Assembly (NCBI GenBank): GCA_910578275.1
Contig: CAJTPR010000004.1
Location: 1-64,000 of the forward strand
Source of the DNA: an uncultured Bacteroidales bacterium
GTDB taxonomy: Bacteria; Bacteroidota; Bacteroidia; Bacteroidales; P3
Direction: 5' to 3'
DNA: 64,000 nucleotides
Positions within the stretch are counted from its first letter, which is position 1. The number at the start of each line of letters is the position of its first letter. Of this stretch, positions 44,313-52,874 are shown piece after piece. The notes beneath the pieces are model-generated. The model made no database searches and was not told the origin of the DNA. It saw nothing but the letters and a program-made list of their open reading frames with translations. A program made the position numbers and the translations under genes.

Positions 44313-45700
44313 AGACGATACGCCGATTTTGCCTTTTCATGTTGGCCGTTCCGTTCTTTTATGCCTGTTCTGCCGTCCGGCAATGCAAGGCTCCGGAACT
44401 GGACCTGCCTGCGGAAATCGTTCCCGGGGCGGTCGACACGTTGACGATGGCCGACATGGAATGGTGGCGGTTCTATACCGACACGACGCTTTGCCATATC
44501 ATACGCCGCACGCTGGAACACAACAAGGACATCCGCGCGGCGGCGGCCCGTGTGGAACAAATGCGCGAGATGTACCGTATCAAGAAAGCCGAACGGCTTC
44601 CCACCTTGGGCTTGGACGTGCTTGCCGACCATGAGACCACGGACTATGCCGGCGAAAAGCCCGTGCGAGATCCCGAATTCGGACTGAAAGCCGAAATGGG
44701 TTGGGAAATCGACCTATGGGGAAACTTGCGTTGGGCAAAACGCAAAGGAGAAGCCCAGTGGCGGGCATCGCTATGGGACGAACGCGCCATGCGGATGACA
44801 TTGATCGCCGAAGCGGCTTCCGCCTATTTCCGCCTGGTGGCCTTGGACAACGAACTGGCCATCGTGCACAGGACGTTGGAAACAAGGCGTGAAGGTGTGC
44901 TCAAGGCCAAACTCAGGTTTGAAGGCGGCCTGACTTCGGAAGTCGTCTATCAGCAGACCCAGGTGGAATACACCTCCACGGCGGCGCTCATTCCTGATTT
45001 GAAAAACCGGATCCAGCTGACGGAAAATGCGTTGTGCCTGCTCATGGGACTTTACCCCGGGGAAAAAATCCGGCGTGACCATGCGGCCATGAAGGCTCCC
45101 GATTCCCGGTCGTTACCCATAGGCATCCCGTCCCAGTTGCTTTGCCGTCGTCCGGACGTGCAGGCGGCCGAACAACACTTGAAGTCGGCCATGGCGGCGG
45201 TCGGCATGGCATACGCCGACAGGTTTCCCCGGCTTGTCATCAAATTGCAAGGAGGATGGGAAAACGACGGACTCAAGGGATTTTTCCGATCGCCGTTTTC
45301 GTACGTGGCCGGACAATTGATCGGTTCCATTTTCGAGTTCGGTCGCAAGAAGGCCCGTTACAAGGCCTCGCTGGCCGCTTATGACGAAAGCCGGTTCAAC
45401 TACGAGAAGAAAGTGCTGGAGGCGTTCAAGGAGACCGACGACGCCATAACCAGTTACGGCCACGTCCGGCAAACCACGGTATTGAAAACGCATTCGCTCA
45501 ACGCCACACGCAAGTACGTCGAACTGGCCGCATTGCAATATCGGGCCGGAAGCATCAACTACATCGACGTATTGGATGCCCAACGTCGTTACTTCGATGC
45601 CCAGATCGCGCACAGCAACGCCGTGCTTGGAGAATATCTGGCCTTGATACGGCTTTACAAGGCCTTGGGCGGCGGCTGGCTGCGGGACGAGCCGGAATAA
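44309..45700 (+). CDS. TolC/OprM-type outer-membrane efflux factor
   Basis: About 463 residues, a lipoprotein with the lipobox FFYAC near residue 20. Two long coiled-coil OEP repeats are visible, with AAAARVEQMREMYRIKKAERLP and RYKASLAAYDESR as helix segments and LGLDVLADHETTDY in the barrel. It forms the exit channel of the tripartite pump with the two genes before it, which are translationally coupled. Confidence 0.94.
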   Translation: MKTIRRFCLFMLAVPFFYACSAVRQCKAPELDLPAEIVPGAVDTLTMADMEWWRFYTDTTLCHIIRRTLEHNKDIRAAAARVEQMREMYRIKKAERLPTLGLDVLADHETTDYAGEKPVRDPEFGLKAEMGWEIDLWGNLRWAKRKGEAQWRASLWDERAMRMTLIAEAASAYFRLVALDNELAIVHRTLETRREGVLKAKLRFEGGLTSEVVYQQTQVEYTSTAALIPDLKNRIQLTENALCLLMGLYPGEKIRRDHAAMKAPDSRSLPIGIPSQLLCRRPDVQAAEQHLKSAMAAVGMAYADRFPRLVIKLQGGWENDGLKGFFRSPFSYVAGQLIGSIFEFGRKKARYKASLAAYDESRFNYEKKVLEAFKETDDAITSYGHVRQTTVLKTHSLNATRKYVELAALQYRAGSINYIDVLDAQRRYFDAQIAHSNAVLGEYLALIRLYKALGGGWLRDEPE

Positions 45701-45746
45701 TGACCGGTTATCTTTTTCTGTCTATCTTTACGACCTTTTACCTATC

Positions 45747-46241
45747 ATGGAAACACAAAAAATCGCCGTCTTCCCAGGTTCGTTCGATCCCTTCACGAAC
45801 GGTCACGTCGACTTGGTCCGCAGGGCCTTGCCCCTATTCGACCATATCATGGTGGCCATCGGTATCAACGGGGAAAAAAAAGGCATGTTTCCCGCACAAG
45901 TACGTCAAAAGTCCATACAGGAACTGTACGAGGGAAATGCCCGGATAACGGTGGATGTTTTCGACACCCTTACGGCGGATTACTGCCGACGCATAGGAGC
46001 GAAATTCATATTACGTGGCCTGCGTTCGGCTGCCGATTGGGAATACGAACAAGGCATCGCCTTGGTCAACAAGCAACTGCAACCGGAAATCGAAACCGTT
46101 TTCCTTGCGGCCGACCCCGCCTTGAGTTGCGTCAGTTCCTCGGTCGTGCGCGACTTGTTGCGTCATCAAGCCGGCATTTCGGCCTTCGTCCCTTCGGTAG
46201 TGGAACAAACAATCCGGGAATACTTTCCTTGCAAAGCCTGA
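45747..46241 (+). CDS. coaD: Phosphopantetheine adenylyltransferase
   Basis: A 164-residue CoaD, the penultimate enzyme of CoA synthesis, which adenylates 4'-phosphopantetheine. The nucleotidyltransferase motif GSFDPFTNGHVD lies at residues 10-21, and SSSVVRDL near residue 129 is the second ATP site. Length matches the family. Its stop is five bases before the glycosyltransferase start. Confidence 0.96.
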   Translation: METQKIAVFPGSFDPFTNGHVDLVRRALPLFDHIMVAIGINGEKKGMFPAQVRQKSIQELYEGNARITVDVFDTLTADYCRRIGAKFILRGLRSAADWEYEQGIALVNKQLQPEIETVFLAADPALSCVSSSVVRDLLRHQAGISAFVPSVVEQTIREYFPCKA

Positions 46242-46245
46242 TACC

Positions 46246-47793
46246 ATGCTGCTGTCGGTCGTCATCGTAAACTACAATGTCAGGTCGTTCCTCGAACAAT
46301 GCCTCGATTCGCTCGTGCAGAGCCGGGGACTGGTTTTCGGAAACGATTTCGAGATATTCGTGGTGGACAACCGTTCGGTGGACGATTCGGCGGACATGGT
46401 CCGCAGCCGTTTCCCCGAAGTGAAACTCATCGTCAACGAAGAGAACCTGGGATTCGCCAAGGCCAACAACCAGGCCATACGCCTAAGTTCGGGAAAATAT
46501 GTGCTATTGCTCAATCCCGACACGCTCGTGGAAGCCGACACGCTGAAAAAGTGCCTCGATTTCATGGAATCCGTACCTGATGCGGGCGGCCTGGGCGTGA
46601 AGATGATGGACGGGCAAGGACGTTATCTCAAGGAATCCAAGCGTGGCATAACCACCCCCTCCACCTCTTTCTACAAGATAAGCGGCCTGTGCCGTCTTTT
46701 TCCCCGTTCCAAACGTTTCGCAGCCTATTACATGGGGCATTTGAGCGAAGATGAAACCAATTCCGTGGAGATTCTTTCGGGCGCGTTCATGATGTTGCGC
46801 AGGGAGACCTTGGACAAGGTAGGTCTTCTGGACGAGACTTTCTTCATGTACGGCGAAGACATAGATCTCTCCTACCGTATCCTTCTGGGCGGGTACAAGA
46901 ACTATTATTTTCCCCGGACACGCATTATCCACTACAAGGGAGAAAGCACCAAGAAAGGCAGCCTGAACTACGTGTTGGTCTTCTACAAGGCCATGGAGAT
47001 CTTTGCCGAAAAATATTTCTCCCAAGGGAAATACCGGTTTTATTTCTTCATCGTACGTTTTGCCATTTGGCTCAGGGCGGCCCTGTCCATGGCCATGCGC
47101 GTGCTCAAAAGGATTTTCTTTCCGTTGCTCGACATCGTGTCGTTCCATGTCGCACTCAACGCCTTGTCGTTCCTTTGGTCGAAACTTTCGTACGGTGACT
47201 TTTTCTTCTATCCGGGAATTTACCGGCATCTGATCTTGCCCCTGTACGCGCTCATGCTGGTGGCCTCCAACGCCCTCGTGCACGCCTACCGTATCCCTTT
47301 GTCGTTGAAACGATGCTGCTGGGGTGTGGCGGGCGGCATGGCGGGATTCCTGCTGCTGGGCGCGCTCATGGGTGCGCAATGGCAATTCAGCCGCTTCATG
47401 GCCGTGGCAGGCGGATTCCTCTGCATGGGCGTCGGCTTGGCGCAGCGTTTCCTCGCCTCGCGTCTTTTCAGGAAAAGTTTCCCGTTGGCCACCAAGGGCG
47501 ACAAGCAATATATGATCGTGGGATATGAAGAGGAATGTCGTCGCGTGAAAGGACTGCTTCTGGAAGAACACGTTCCCGAAGCGAATATCAGTTTCCTGAA
47601 ACCTGAAGATGCCTTGCAACAACTTCTTGAGCAGATACGGATACGCAAGACGGGCGAAGTGGTATTCTGCGCCAAAGATTTGAATTTCGACCAGATATTA
47701 CAACTTGTAAGCGTCTTGCGGAAAACCGGCGCCGAAAGCAAGATCATCTCTCCCGGCGCCAATGTCCGCGTAGGATACAGATTTAAAGCGTAA
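46246..47793 (+). CDS. Glycosyltransferase 2 fused to membrane helices and a Rossmann-like C-terminal domain
   Basis: A 515-residue protein. Residues 1-250 form a GT2 domain with VVIVNYNVRSFLEQCLDSL, the LLNPDT metal-binding site, and the acceptor motif GEDIDLSYRI. Residues 265-405 hold about four membrane segments. Residues 420-515 form a soluble domain beginning KQYMIVGYEEECRRVKGLL, with a fold-like pattern seen in the nucleotide- or CoA-binding-like domains attached to polyprenyl-phosphate sugar transferases. The combination suggests a membrane-bound rhamnosyl-type or related transferase in glycan assembly. It ends two bases from the convergent fhs. Confidence 0.8.
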   Translation: MLLSVVIVNYNVRSFLEQCLDSLVQSRGLVFGNDFEIFVVDNRSVDDSADMVRSRFPEVKLIVNEENLGFAKANNQAIRLSSGKYVLLLNPDTLVEADTLKKCLDFMESVPDAGGLGVKMMDGQGRYLKESKRGITTPSTSFYKISGLCRLFPRSKRFAAYYMGHLSEDETNSVEILSGAFMMLRRETLDKVGLLDETFFMYGEDIDLSYRILLGGYKNYYFPRTRIIHYKGESTKKGSLNYVLVFYKAMEIFAEKYFSQGKYRFYFFIVRFAIWLRAALSMAMRVLKRIFFPLLDIVSFHVALNALSFLWSKLSYGDFFFYPGIYRHLILPLYALMLVASNALVHAYRIPLSLKRCCWGVAGGMAGFLLLGALMGAQWQFSRFMAVAGGFLCMGVGLAQRFLASRLFRKSFPLATKGDKQYMIVGYEEECRRVKGLLLEEHVPEANISFLKPEDALQQLLEQIRIRKTGEVVFCAKDLNFDQILQLVSVLRKTGAESKIISPGANVRVGYRFKA

Positions 47794-47795
47794 GT

Positions 47796-49466
47796 TTAGC
47801 TTAAACCTTCTATTTGTCCGTTTACCAAATCTATATGTAATGCTTGTGGTTGAGCGGGAAGCCCGGGCATACGCATCATCTCTCCCATGATCACTACCAG
47901 CATCTGCGAACCGCAGTTGATCTGAATGTCCCTTACTTTCAGTTCGAATCCCGTCGGCGCTCCGAACGCCTTGGGATCGGAAGAAAAGGAGTATTGCGTC
48001 TTTGCCACGCAAATGGGGAAACGGGATATTCCCAATTCGTTTATTTTTTGAATTTTCTTTTCCGCCAAACCCGCATACGATATTTCGGAAGCCCCGTAAA
48101 TATCCTTGCAAAGACGCGCGACCTTCGTCTTCACGTCCGCTTCCGTGTCGTAGGCGAAATGCAAAGGCCCCGAGGGCTTCTCCGCGATGGTTTCCACCAC
48201 GGTCCGAGCCAGTTCCACCGCACCATCCCCGCCTTTGGCGAAGGCCTCGTTCACGGCAAATCCCAAGCCGAGGTCTTCCTTGCAATGCCTTCTGACGGCT
48301 TCTATTTCCGCCTCCGTGTCGTCGGCATGCCTGTTGAAGGCCACCACCACGCTCTGGTTGAAACGCTTGAGAATCGCCACTTGGCGATCCAGGTTCGCGA
48401 ATCCCCTTTCGAGCGCATCCATGTCGGGCTTGGCCATGTCCTTTTCCGAAATCCCTCCATGCACCTTCAAACTGCGCGCGGTAACGACCAATACGCTCAG
48501 GGCGGGCTGCAATCCGGTTTGACGGCATTTGATGTCGAAGAACTTTTCCGCACCCAGATCGGCGCCGAAACCGGCTTCGGTAATGGCATAATCACCGAAG
48601 GTCAAAGCCATCTTTGTGGCCAGCACCGAGTTGCATCCGTGGGCGATGTTGGCGAAAGGACCTCCGTGGATAAAGGCGGGCGTATGTTCGGTGGTCTGCA
48701 CCAGATTGGGCAGGAGCGCGTCCTTGAGCAATACGGTAATGGCTCCGGCCACACCCAGGTCCTTGACCGTGAAAGGTGCCCCCTCGTTGGTATATCCCAA
48801 CAATATGTTTTCAATCCGGAAGCGGAGGTCGTCCAAATCCCGGCTCAGACAGAGAATCGCCATCAATTCGGATGCCGCCGTGATGTCGAACCCGGTTTGC
48901 GCCAATACACCGTCGGTGGCCGCTCCCATGCCCGTGATGACATTGCGCAGCCCGCGGTCGTTCACGTCCAACACCCTTTTCCATCGAACCTCCCGCAAAC
49001 CGTTGCAGGAGTAACGGTTTTGGTAGATATAGTTGTCCAAAAGCGCGGTTATCATGTTGTGTGCCGATGTAATGGCGTGGAAATCACCAGTAAAATGCAG
49101 GTTGATGTTCTCCATCGGCAATACTTGGGCATAACCGCCGCCGGCCGCCCCGCCTTTCATGCCGAAGCAAGGTCCCAACGAAGGCTCACGTAAGGCCACG
49201 ATCGCCTTTTTCCCGATTTTCCGGAGCCCGAGGGCCAAGCCGATCGAAACGGTGGTCTTTCCCACCCCGGCCTTGTTGGGCGAAATGGCGGTCACCAAGA
49301 CAAGATGGTGACGTTTTATCTTTTCTTCATCGATTTGGGAGAGATCCACCTTGGCTATGTGTTTTCCGTAATGGAATATCTTCCCGGTGTCCATACCTGC
49401 CGCCTCGGCGATTTCCGAGATGGGTTTCAAGGGCGTTTCACGCGCGATTTGGATGTCTGATTTCAT
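47796..49466 (-). CDS. fhs: Formate-tetrahydrofolate ligase
   Basis: A 556-residue Fhs that makes 10-formyl-THF from formate, THF and ATP. REPSLGPCFGMKGGAAGGGY and INLHFTGDFHA are unmistakable family motifs. The nucleotide loop reads KAGVGKTT rather than the more usual PAGEGKTT, but the rest is intact. It feeds C1 units to purine synthesis. On the minus strand it lies after the rubredoxin gene and its terminator. Confidence 0.96.
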   Translation of the reverse strand: MKSDIQIARETPLKPISEIAEAAGMDTGKIFHYGKHIAKVDLSQIDEEKIKRHHLVLVTAISPNKAGVGKTTVSIGLALGLRKIGKKAIVALREPSLGPCFGMKGGAAGGGYAQVLPMENINLHFTGDFHAITSAHNMITALLDNYIYQNRYSCNGLREVRWKRVLDVNDRGLRNVITGMGAATDGVLAQTGFDITAASELMAILCLSRDLDDLRFRIENILLGYTNEGAPFTVKDLGVAGAITVLLKDALLPNLVQTTEHTPAFIHGGPFANIAHGCNSVLATKMALTFGDYAITEAGFGADLGAEKFFDIKCRQTGLQPALSVLVVTARSLKVHGGISEKDMAKPDMDALERGFANLDRQVAILKRFNQSVVVAFNRHADDTEAEIEAVRRHCKEDLGLGFAVNEAFAKGGDGAVELARTVVETIAEKPSGPLHFAYDTEADVKTKVARLCKDIYGASEISYAGLAEKKIQKINELGISRFPICVAKTQYSFSSDPKAFGAPTGFELKVRDIQINCGSQMLVVIMGEMMRMPGLPAQPQALHIDLVNGQIEGLS

Positions 49467-49495
49467 TGTTTGAAAAATTTAATCGTCGGTTTCAT

Positions 49496-49531
49496 AAAAA
49501 AAGCGAAAGCCTTTTCACAACTTTCGCTTTT
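49496..49531 (-). terminator. Terminator after the rubredoxin gene
   Basis: AAAAGCGAAAG (49499-49509) pairs with CTTTCGCTTTT (49521-49531). Read on the minus strand the hairpin is followed by a run of seven U. It lies between the rubredoxin stop and the fhs start. Confidence 0.8.
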
Positions 49532-49551
49532 CATTCAAGGAACCTTGCCGC

Positions 49552-49716
49552 TTATCCGGCATAAGGTTCAAAGTCCCCTTTTCCTGCGCCGCAAAGCGGG
49601 CATACCCAAGAGTCGGGTATGTCTTCAAACGCGGTTCCGGGAGCAATGCCGCTGTCGGGATCGCCTTTGGCAGGGTCGTAAACATACTGGCAGAGGGTGC
49701 AAATGTACTTTTTCAT
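49552..49716 (-). CDS. Rubredoxin
   Basis: A 54-residue protein read directly on the minus strand, too short for a normal ORF cut-off. It begins MKKYICTLCQYVYDP and has the two iron-binding pairs CTLC (Cys6, Cys9) and CPLCG (Cys39, Cys42), with the GxxFEDIPDSWVCP core of classic rubredoxins. It carries single electrons on one iron atom, commonly for oxygen or peroxide reduction in anaerobes. Its own terminator follows; the Vsr gene is divergent with 98 bases between the starts. Confidence 0.95.
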   Translation of the reverse strand: MKKYICTLCQYVYDPAKGDPDSGIAPGTAFEDIPDSWVCPLCGAGKGDFEPYAG

Positions 49717-49814
49717 CCTTTTGCATTTTTATTGGTTCGAGCACGAAAATACGTTTTTTTTCCGAAATGCGATTTTCCGGATCCTGTGTTTTCCTTACTT
49801 TTACTTTTTGGGAA

Positions 49815-50327
49815 ATGGATATCTGGAACAAGGAAAAGCGTTCGGCCGTCATGGCAAAGATCCGTGGCAAGGACACGAAGCCCGAATGGCTCGTGCGGAG
49901 ATACCTGTATTCCAGAGGTTACCGCTATCGGAAAAACGTGAAAGGCCTCCCCGGCACGCCCGATCTGGTATTGCGCAAGTACGGTACCGTCATCTTCGTC
50001 CACGGATGTTTCTGGCACGGACATGAAACGGACGGAACCGTGCCGCGTACCCGTACCGGTTTCTGGAAGACAAAGATCGAACGGAACCGCGAAAGGGACA
50101 AGATGAACCAGGAAGCCTTGCGCCAAATGGGCTGGACGGTCATCGTCATCTGGGAATGCGAATTGAAGCCTGCCCGCCGGCAGCAGACCCTCTGGGAATT
50201 GGAATGCCGGCTAAACCATGCCTATCTCGAGCATCTGAAACACGGGCGCGGCAAGGCCTGCATGGAGAATCCGGAAATCGGCATGGCTGCCGAACCCCGA
50301 TTTCTATCTCCTTATAATACCAAATAA
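49815..50327 (+). CDS. vsr: Very short patch repair endonuclease (Vsr)
   Basis: About 170 residues from the ATG at 49815; the frame is open upstream over unrelated DNA. Family motifs are MAKIRGKDTKPEW, LPGTPDLVL and VIFVHGCFWHGH, the last with catalytic and zinc-site residues. Vsr nicks T:G mismatches created when 5-methylcytosine deaminates in Dcm-type sites, so it belongs with the methyltransferase of this locus. Base use is GC-rich like the surrounding chromosome, unlike the AT-rich genes that converge on it. Its last 16 bases overlap the end of the EcoRII-like gene. Confidence 0.92.
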   Translation: MDIWNKEKRSAVMAKIRGKDTKPEWLVRRYLYSRGYRYRKNVKGLPGTPDLVLRKYGTVIFVHGCFWHGHETDGTVPRTRTGFWKTKIERNRERDKMNQEALRQMGWTVIVIWECELKPARRQQTLWELECRLNHAYLEHLKHGRGKACMENPEIGMAAEPRFLSPYNTK

Positions 50328-51508
50328 TGATTCGGCAAATGCATTTGTTTTTCTTTTACCATTTGAACAAAGCTTCGAAGATTCTTTATAGTGCACTGAT
50401 ATTCTATTGGAAAATATTTGACATAACTATCAGGAACGACAAGTGTCAAGCCTGAAGCCACCATCTCCTTCAACTGATTTTTTGAAACACCTTGCTGCAG
50501 TGTGAATAGAAACTTTGCAGCTATACGATCTGCTTCTGTCAATATTTGCCGCCAACGATCCTTACACGTTGTTTTCGCCCCCAGCATTATAAGTTCATTA
50601 GCTGGAAACAATATATCATGATAACATTTTCCATTAGGAAATACAAAATCGGGCTTTTTATTTTCCTCCGTCACGACCTGTTCTTGGAAGACAAGGCTAT
50701 TCTCCGTGAAAATTTTAGCCAAATGATGTTCTAACGATTTGCCAGCCCGGGATTTGCGGCGATTAAGAACTTCATTGGCCTTTTGTATGAATATATCTAT
50801 ACTACTGATTGGATGACAAAGCATATCTCCATAAATCTTTTCTTCCATACATTTGAACAAGCGATATTCAGTCTCTATCCATTTTAAAAGAATTTCATCC
50901 GGATCTCTTATGCACCTATTATTCGAGGTGGCATATGCTTCGTTATAACATTCCTGTGCGCCACAAGCCATTCGCATGGTTTCAGGAAAATTTTCAAACT
51001 TATCAACAAATGCCCGGAGCAATCTTTCCAATTTCTCATCAGGTTGTTCAAATCCTTTTATATCAACCAACTGATTTGTTTCAGTTGGTGAAAGATTGAA
51101 ATACGCAAAAAATTGTTCAATATCTTCATCCGATTGTAGTACATACCCCACGTAATTCTCTGATGTATATTGAGCAATAATCAGCAAGTCACCCACATTG
51201 TCTTCCTCGAAAAAAGGAAAATCTTTACCAAAACGTGTTATACGATATTCATTTCGTGTCCCTTGTCCGTAATAAATGAAACGGCTATTCGTGGAAAATG
51301 TATCCTGCCATTTGATTTCAACATATTTATCCTTGTTTTTTCCTTTTTCTCCAGGTGTATCAAATAACAGCGAAGCTGCGCATTTTGGAATATAAAAGCC
51401 AGCCTGGTGAGAACCATTTTTTCCGGTATCATTAGTCGTAATGAAACGACAAAATGCAAGTTTCGAGTTTTGTACTTTTTCTATAGCGCTATTGGAAATC
51501 TCACTCAT
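50312..51508 (-). CDS. EcoRII-type restriction endonuclease
   Basis: A 398-residue endonuclease. The N-terminal 180 residues fit the EcoRII effector (second-site-binding) domain. The C-terminal domain has the EcoRII catalytic pattern: Asp287 in PDF, Tyr296, Lys312 in GAKTTCKDRWRQ, Arg318 and Glu325. Their spacing equals that recalled for EcoRII Tyr308, Lys324, Arg330 and Glu337. EcoRII cuts CCWGG and needs two sites. The base composition is clearly AT-rich, a sign of transfer. Its start overlaps the methyltransferase stop by 8 bases. CCWGG recognition is an inference. Confidence 0.9.
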   Translation of the reverse strand: MSEISNSAIEKVQNSKLAFCRFITTNDTGKNGSHQAGFYIPKCAASLLFDTPGEKGKNKDKYVEIKWQDTFSTNSRFIYYGQGTRNEYRITRFGKDFPFFEEDNVGDLLIIAQYTSENYVGYVLQSDEDIEQFFAYFNLSPTETNQLVDIKGFEQPDEKLERLLRAFVDKFENFPETMRMACGAQECYNEAYATSNNRCIRDPDEILLKWIETEYRLFKCMEEKIYGDMLCHPISSIDIFIQKANEVLNRRKSRAGKSLEHHLAKIFTENSLVFQEQVVTEENKKPDFVFPNGKCYHDILFPANELIMLGAKTTCKDRWRQILTEADRIAAKFLFTLQQGVSKNQLKEMVASGLTLVVPDSYVKYFPIEYQCTIKNLRSFVQMVKEKQMHLPNHYLVL

Positions 51509-52799
51509 GGCCTGTAGATTCTGACAGAGTTTTCACTAATTGCTTGGAAACAGCCGTAATCAATGGTACTACGACTGAATTACCACATTGTCGATAAGCC
51601 TGTACATCAGAAACTTGGCTTAAACGATAATTATCAGGATATCCCATCAGACGAGCACATTCTCGTGGAGACAGTTTTCGTGGATTTTTTCCTTTCCCTT
51701 GAGGAATGAGGATTTCCGAACCATCTTTATAATAACGTGCACTTAATGTACGAGAAATACCATTGAGGTCTGCCATACCAAATCCAAAACCATTACCCTT
51801 TGCGCGATGTTTTTTCGCATAACTCTGCAAATAGTTCCACAATTTGTCACTCAATGTATATTTTTCATCAATATCTGAATCAAGGATTTCTTTGATGGTT
51901 CGTACTGTTTTGTCACTTTCAGGAAATAAAAAGTTTTCTTTTCCTTGAAAGATATCTCGATCAAACCCCACTATCATGATACGTTCTCGGTGTTGAGGAA
52001 CATAATCTTTTCCATCCATGACAAGGTAATGCAGTGAATAACGAAGTTCTTCCAATGTACCTTTTATGACTTTAAAAGTATTTCCTTTGTCATGAGACAT
52101 CAAGTTTTTAACATTCTCCAGATAGAATGCTTTCGGTCGATGCCTACAGATAATCTCAGCCACATCGAAAAACAAAGTTCCTTGTGTTTTGTCTTTAAAT
52201 CCGGTTTCCCGTCCAAGACTTTTCTTTTTTGATATCCCGGCTATGGAAAATGGTTGGCAAGGGAATCCAGCGCAAAGGACATCAAAGTTCGAAGGAATGT
52301 AACATTTTACGGATTCTTTGGTAATATCGCCAAATGGAACTTCTCCAAAATTCGCCAAATATGTCTTTTGAGCATATTTGTTCCATTCTGAAGAAAAAAC
52401 GCACTTTCCTCCGTTTGCCTGCATCGCCAAACGAAAACCTCCCATTCCGGCAAACAAATCGATAAAAGTGAACTTGAATGATTTCGGTGCAGGAAACGGA
52501 ACATCGAGAAATTCTGAAAAAAGATTATATGGAACAGGATTATCGGCAACCCTCTTGATGAAATTTTCCGTTATCTCTTCACTTGGGACTTGTTTCTTAT
52601 TTTCAAAGAATGAATGAAAAGCATGAATCACATCGTTACAGCCTCTTTTTTTTCCAATAAAATCCTTGTTGTGCAAGTAATGTGTAAGCACGGCCAATTG
52701 ATTTTCCCTATCCATTTCATCGAAAAAACATTTTTTTCCCAAACCTTCAGGAAAACCGACAAGTTTGATAACTCGTGTATTTGTTTTCTTTGCACCCAT
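51501..52799 (-). CDS. DNA (cytosine-5) methyltransferase, Dcm/M.EcoRII type
   Basis: A 432-residue C5-methyltransferase with a roughly 105-residue N-terminal extension like Dcm. Motifs are FIDLFAGMGGFRL (about 112-124, SAM), the catalytic Cys181 in PCQPFS, ENV, QHRERIMIVGF and the closing QCGNSV. The specificity domain lies between them. Paired with an EcoRII-like endonuclease and Vsr, the likely target is the second C of CCWGG. AT-rich codons set it apart from its neighbours. A minus-strand TATTTTTG box lies about 30 bases upstream (52825-52832). Confidence 0.93.
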   Translation of the reverse strand: MGAKKTNTRVIKLVGFPEGLGKKCFFDEMDRENQLAVLTHYLHNKDFIGKKRGCNDVIHAFHSFFENKKQVPSEEITENFIKRVADNPVPYNLFSEFLDVPFPAPKSFKFTFIDLFAGMGGFRLAMQANGGKCVFSSEWNKYAQKTYLANFGEVPFGDITKESVKCYIPSNFDVLCAGFPCQPFSIAGISKKKSLGRETGFKDKTQGTLFFDVAEIICRHRPKAFYLENVKNLMSHDKGNTFKVIKGTLEELRYSLHYLVMDGKDYVPQHRERIMIVGFDRDIFQGKENFLFPESDKTVRTIKEILDSDIDEKYTLSDKLWNYLQSYAKKHRAKGNGFGFGMADLNGISRTLSARYYKDGSEILIPQGKGKNPRKLSPRECARLMGYPDNYRLSQVSDVQAYRQCGNSVVVPLITAVSKQLVKTLSESTGHE

Positions 52800-52874
52800 T
52801 GAATCTTACGCCGATTATGCAAGGCAAAAATACAGTTTTACGAATAAAAAGACCGGCTGTTTCCTTGAAATTTC

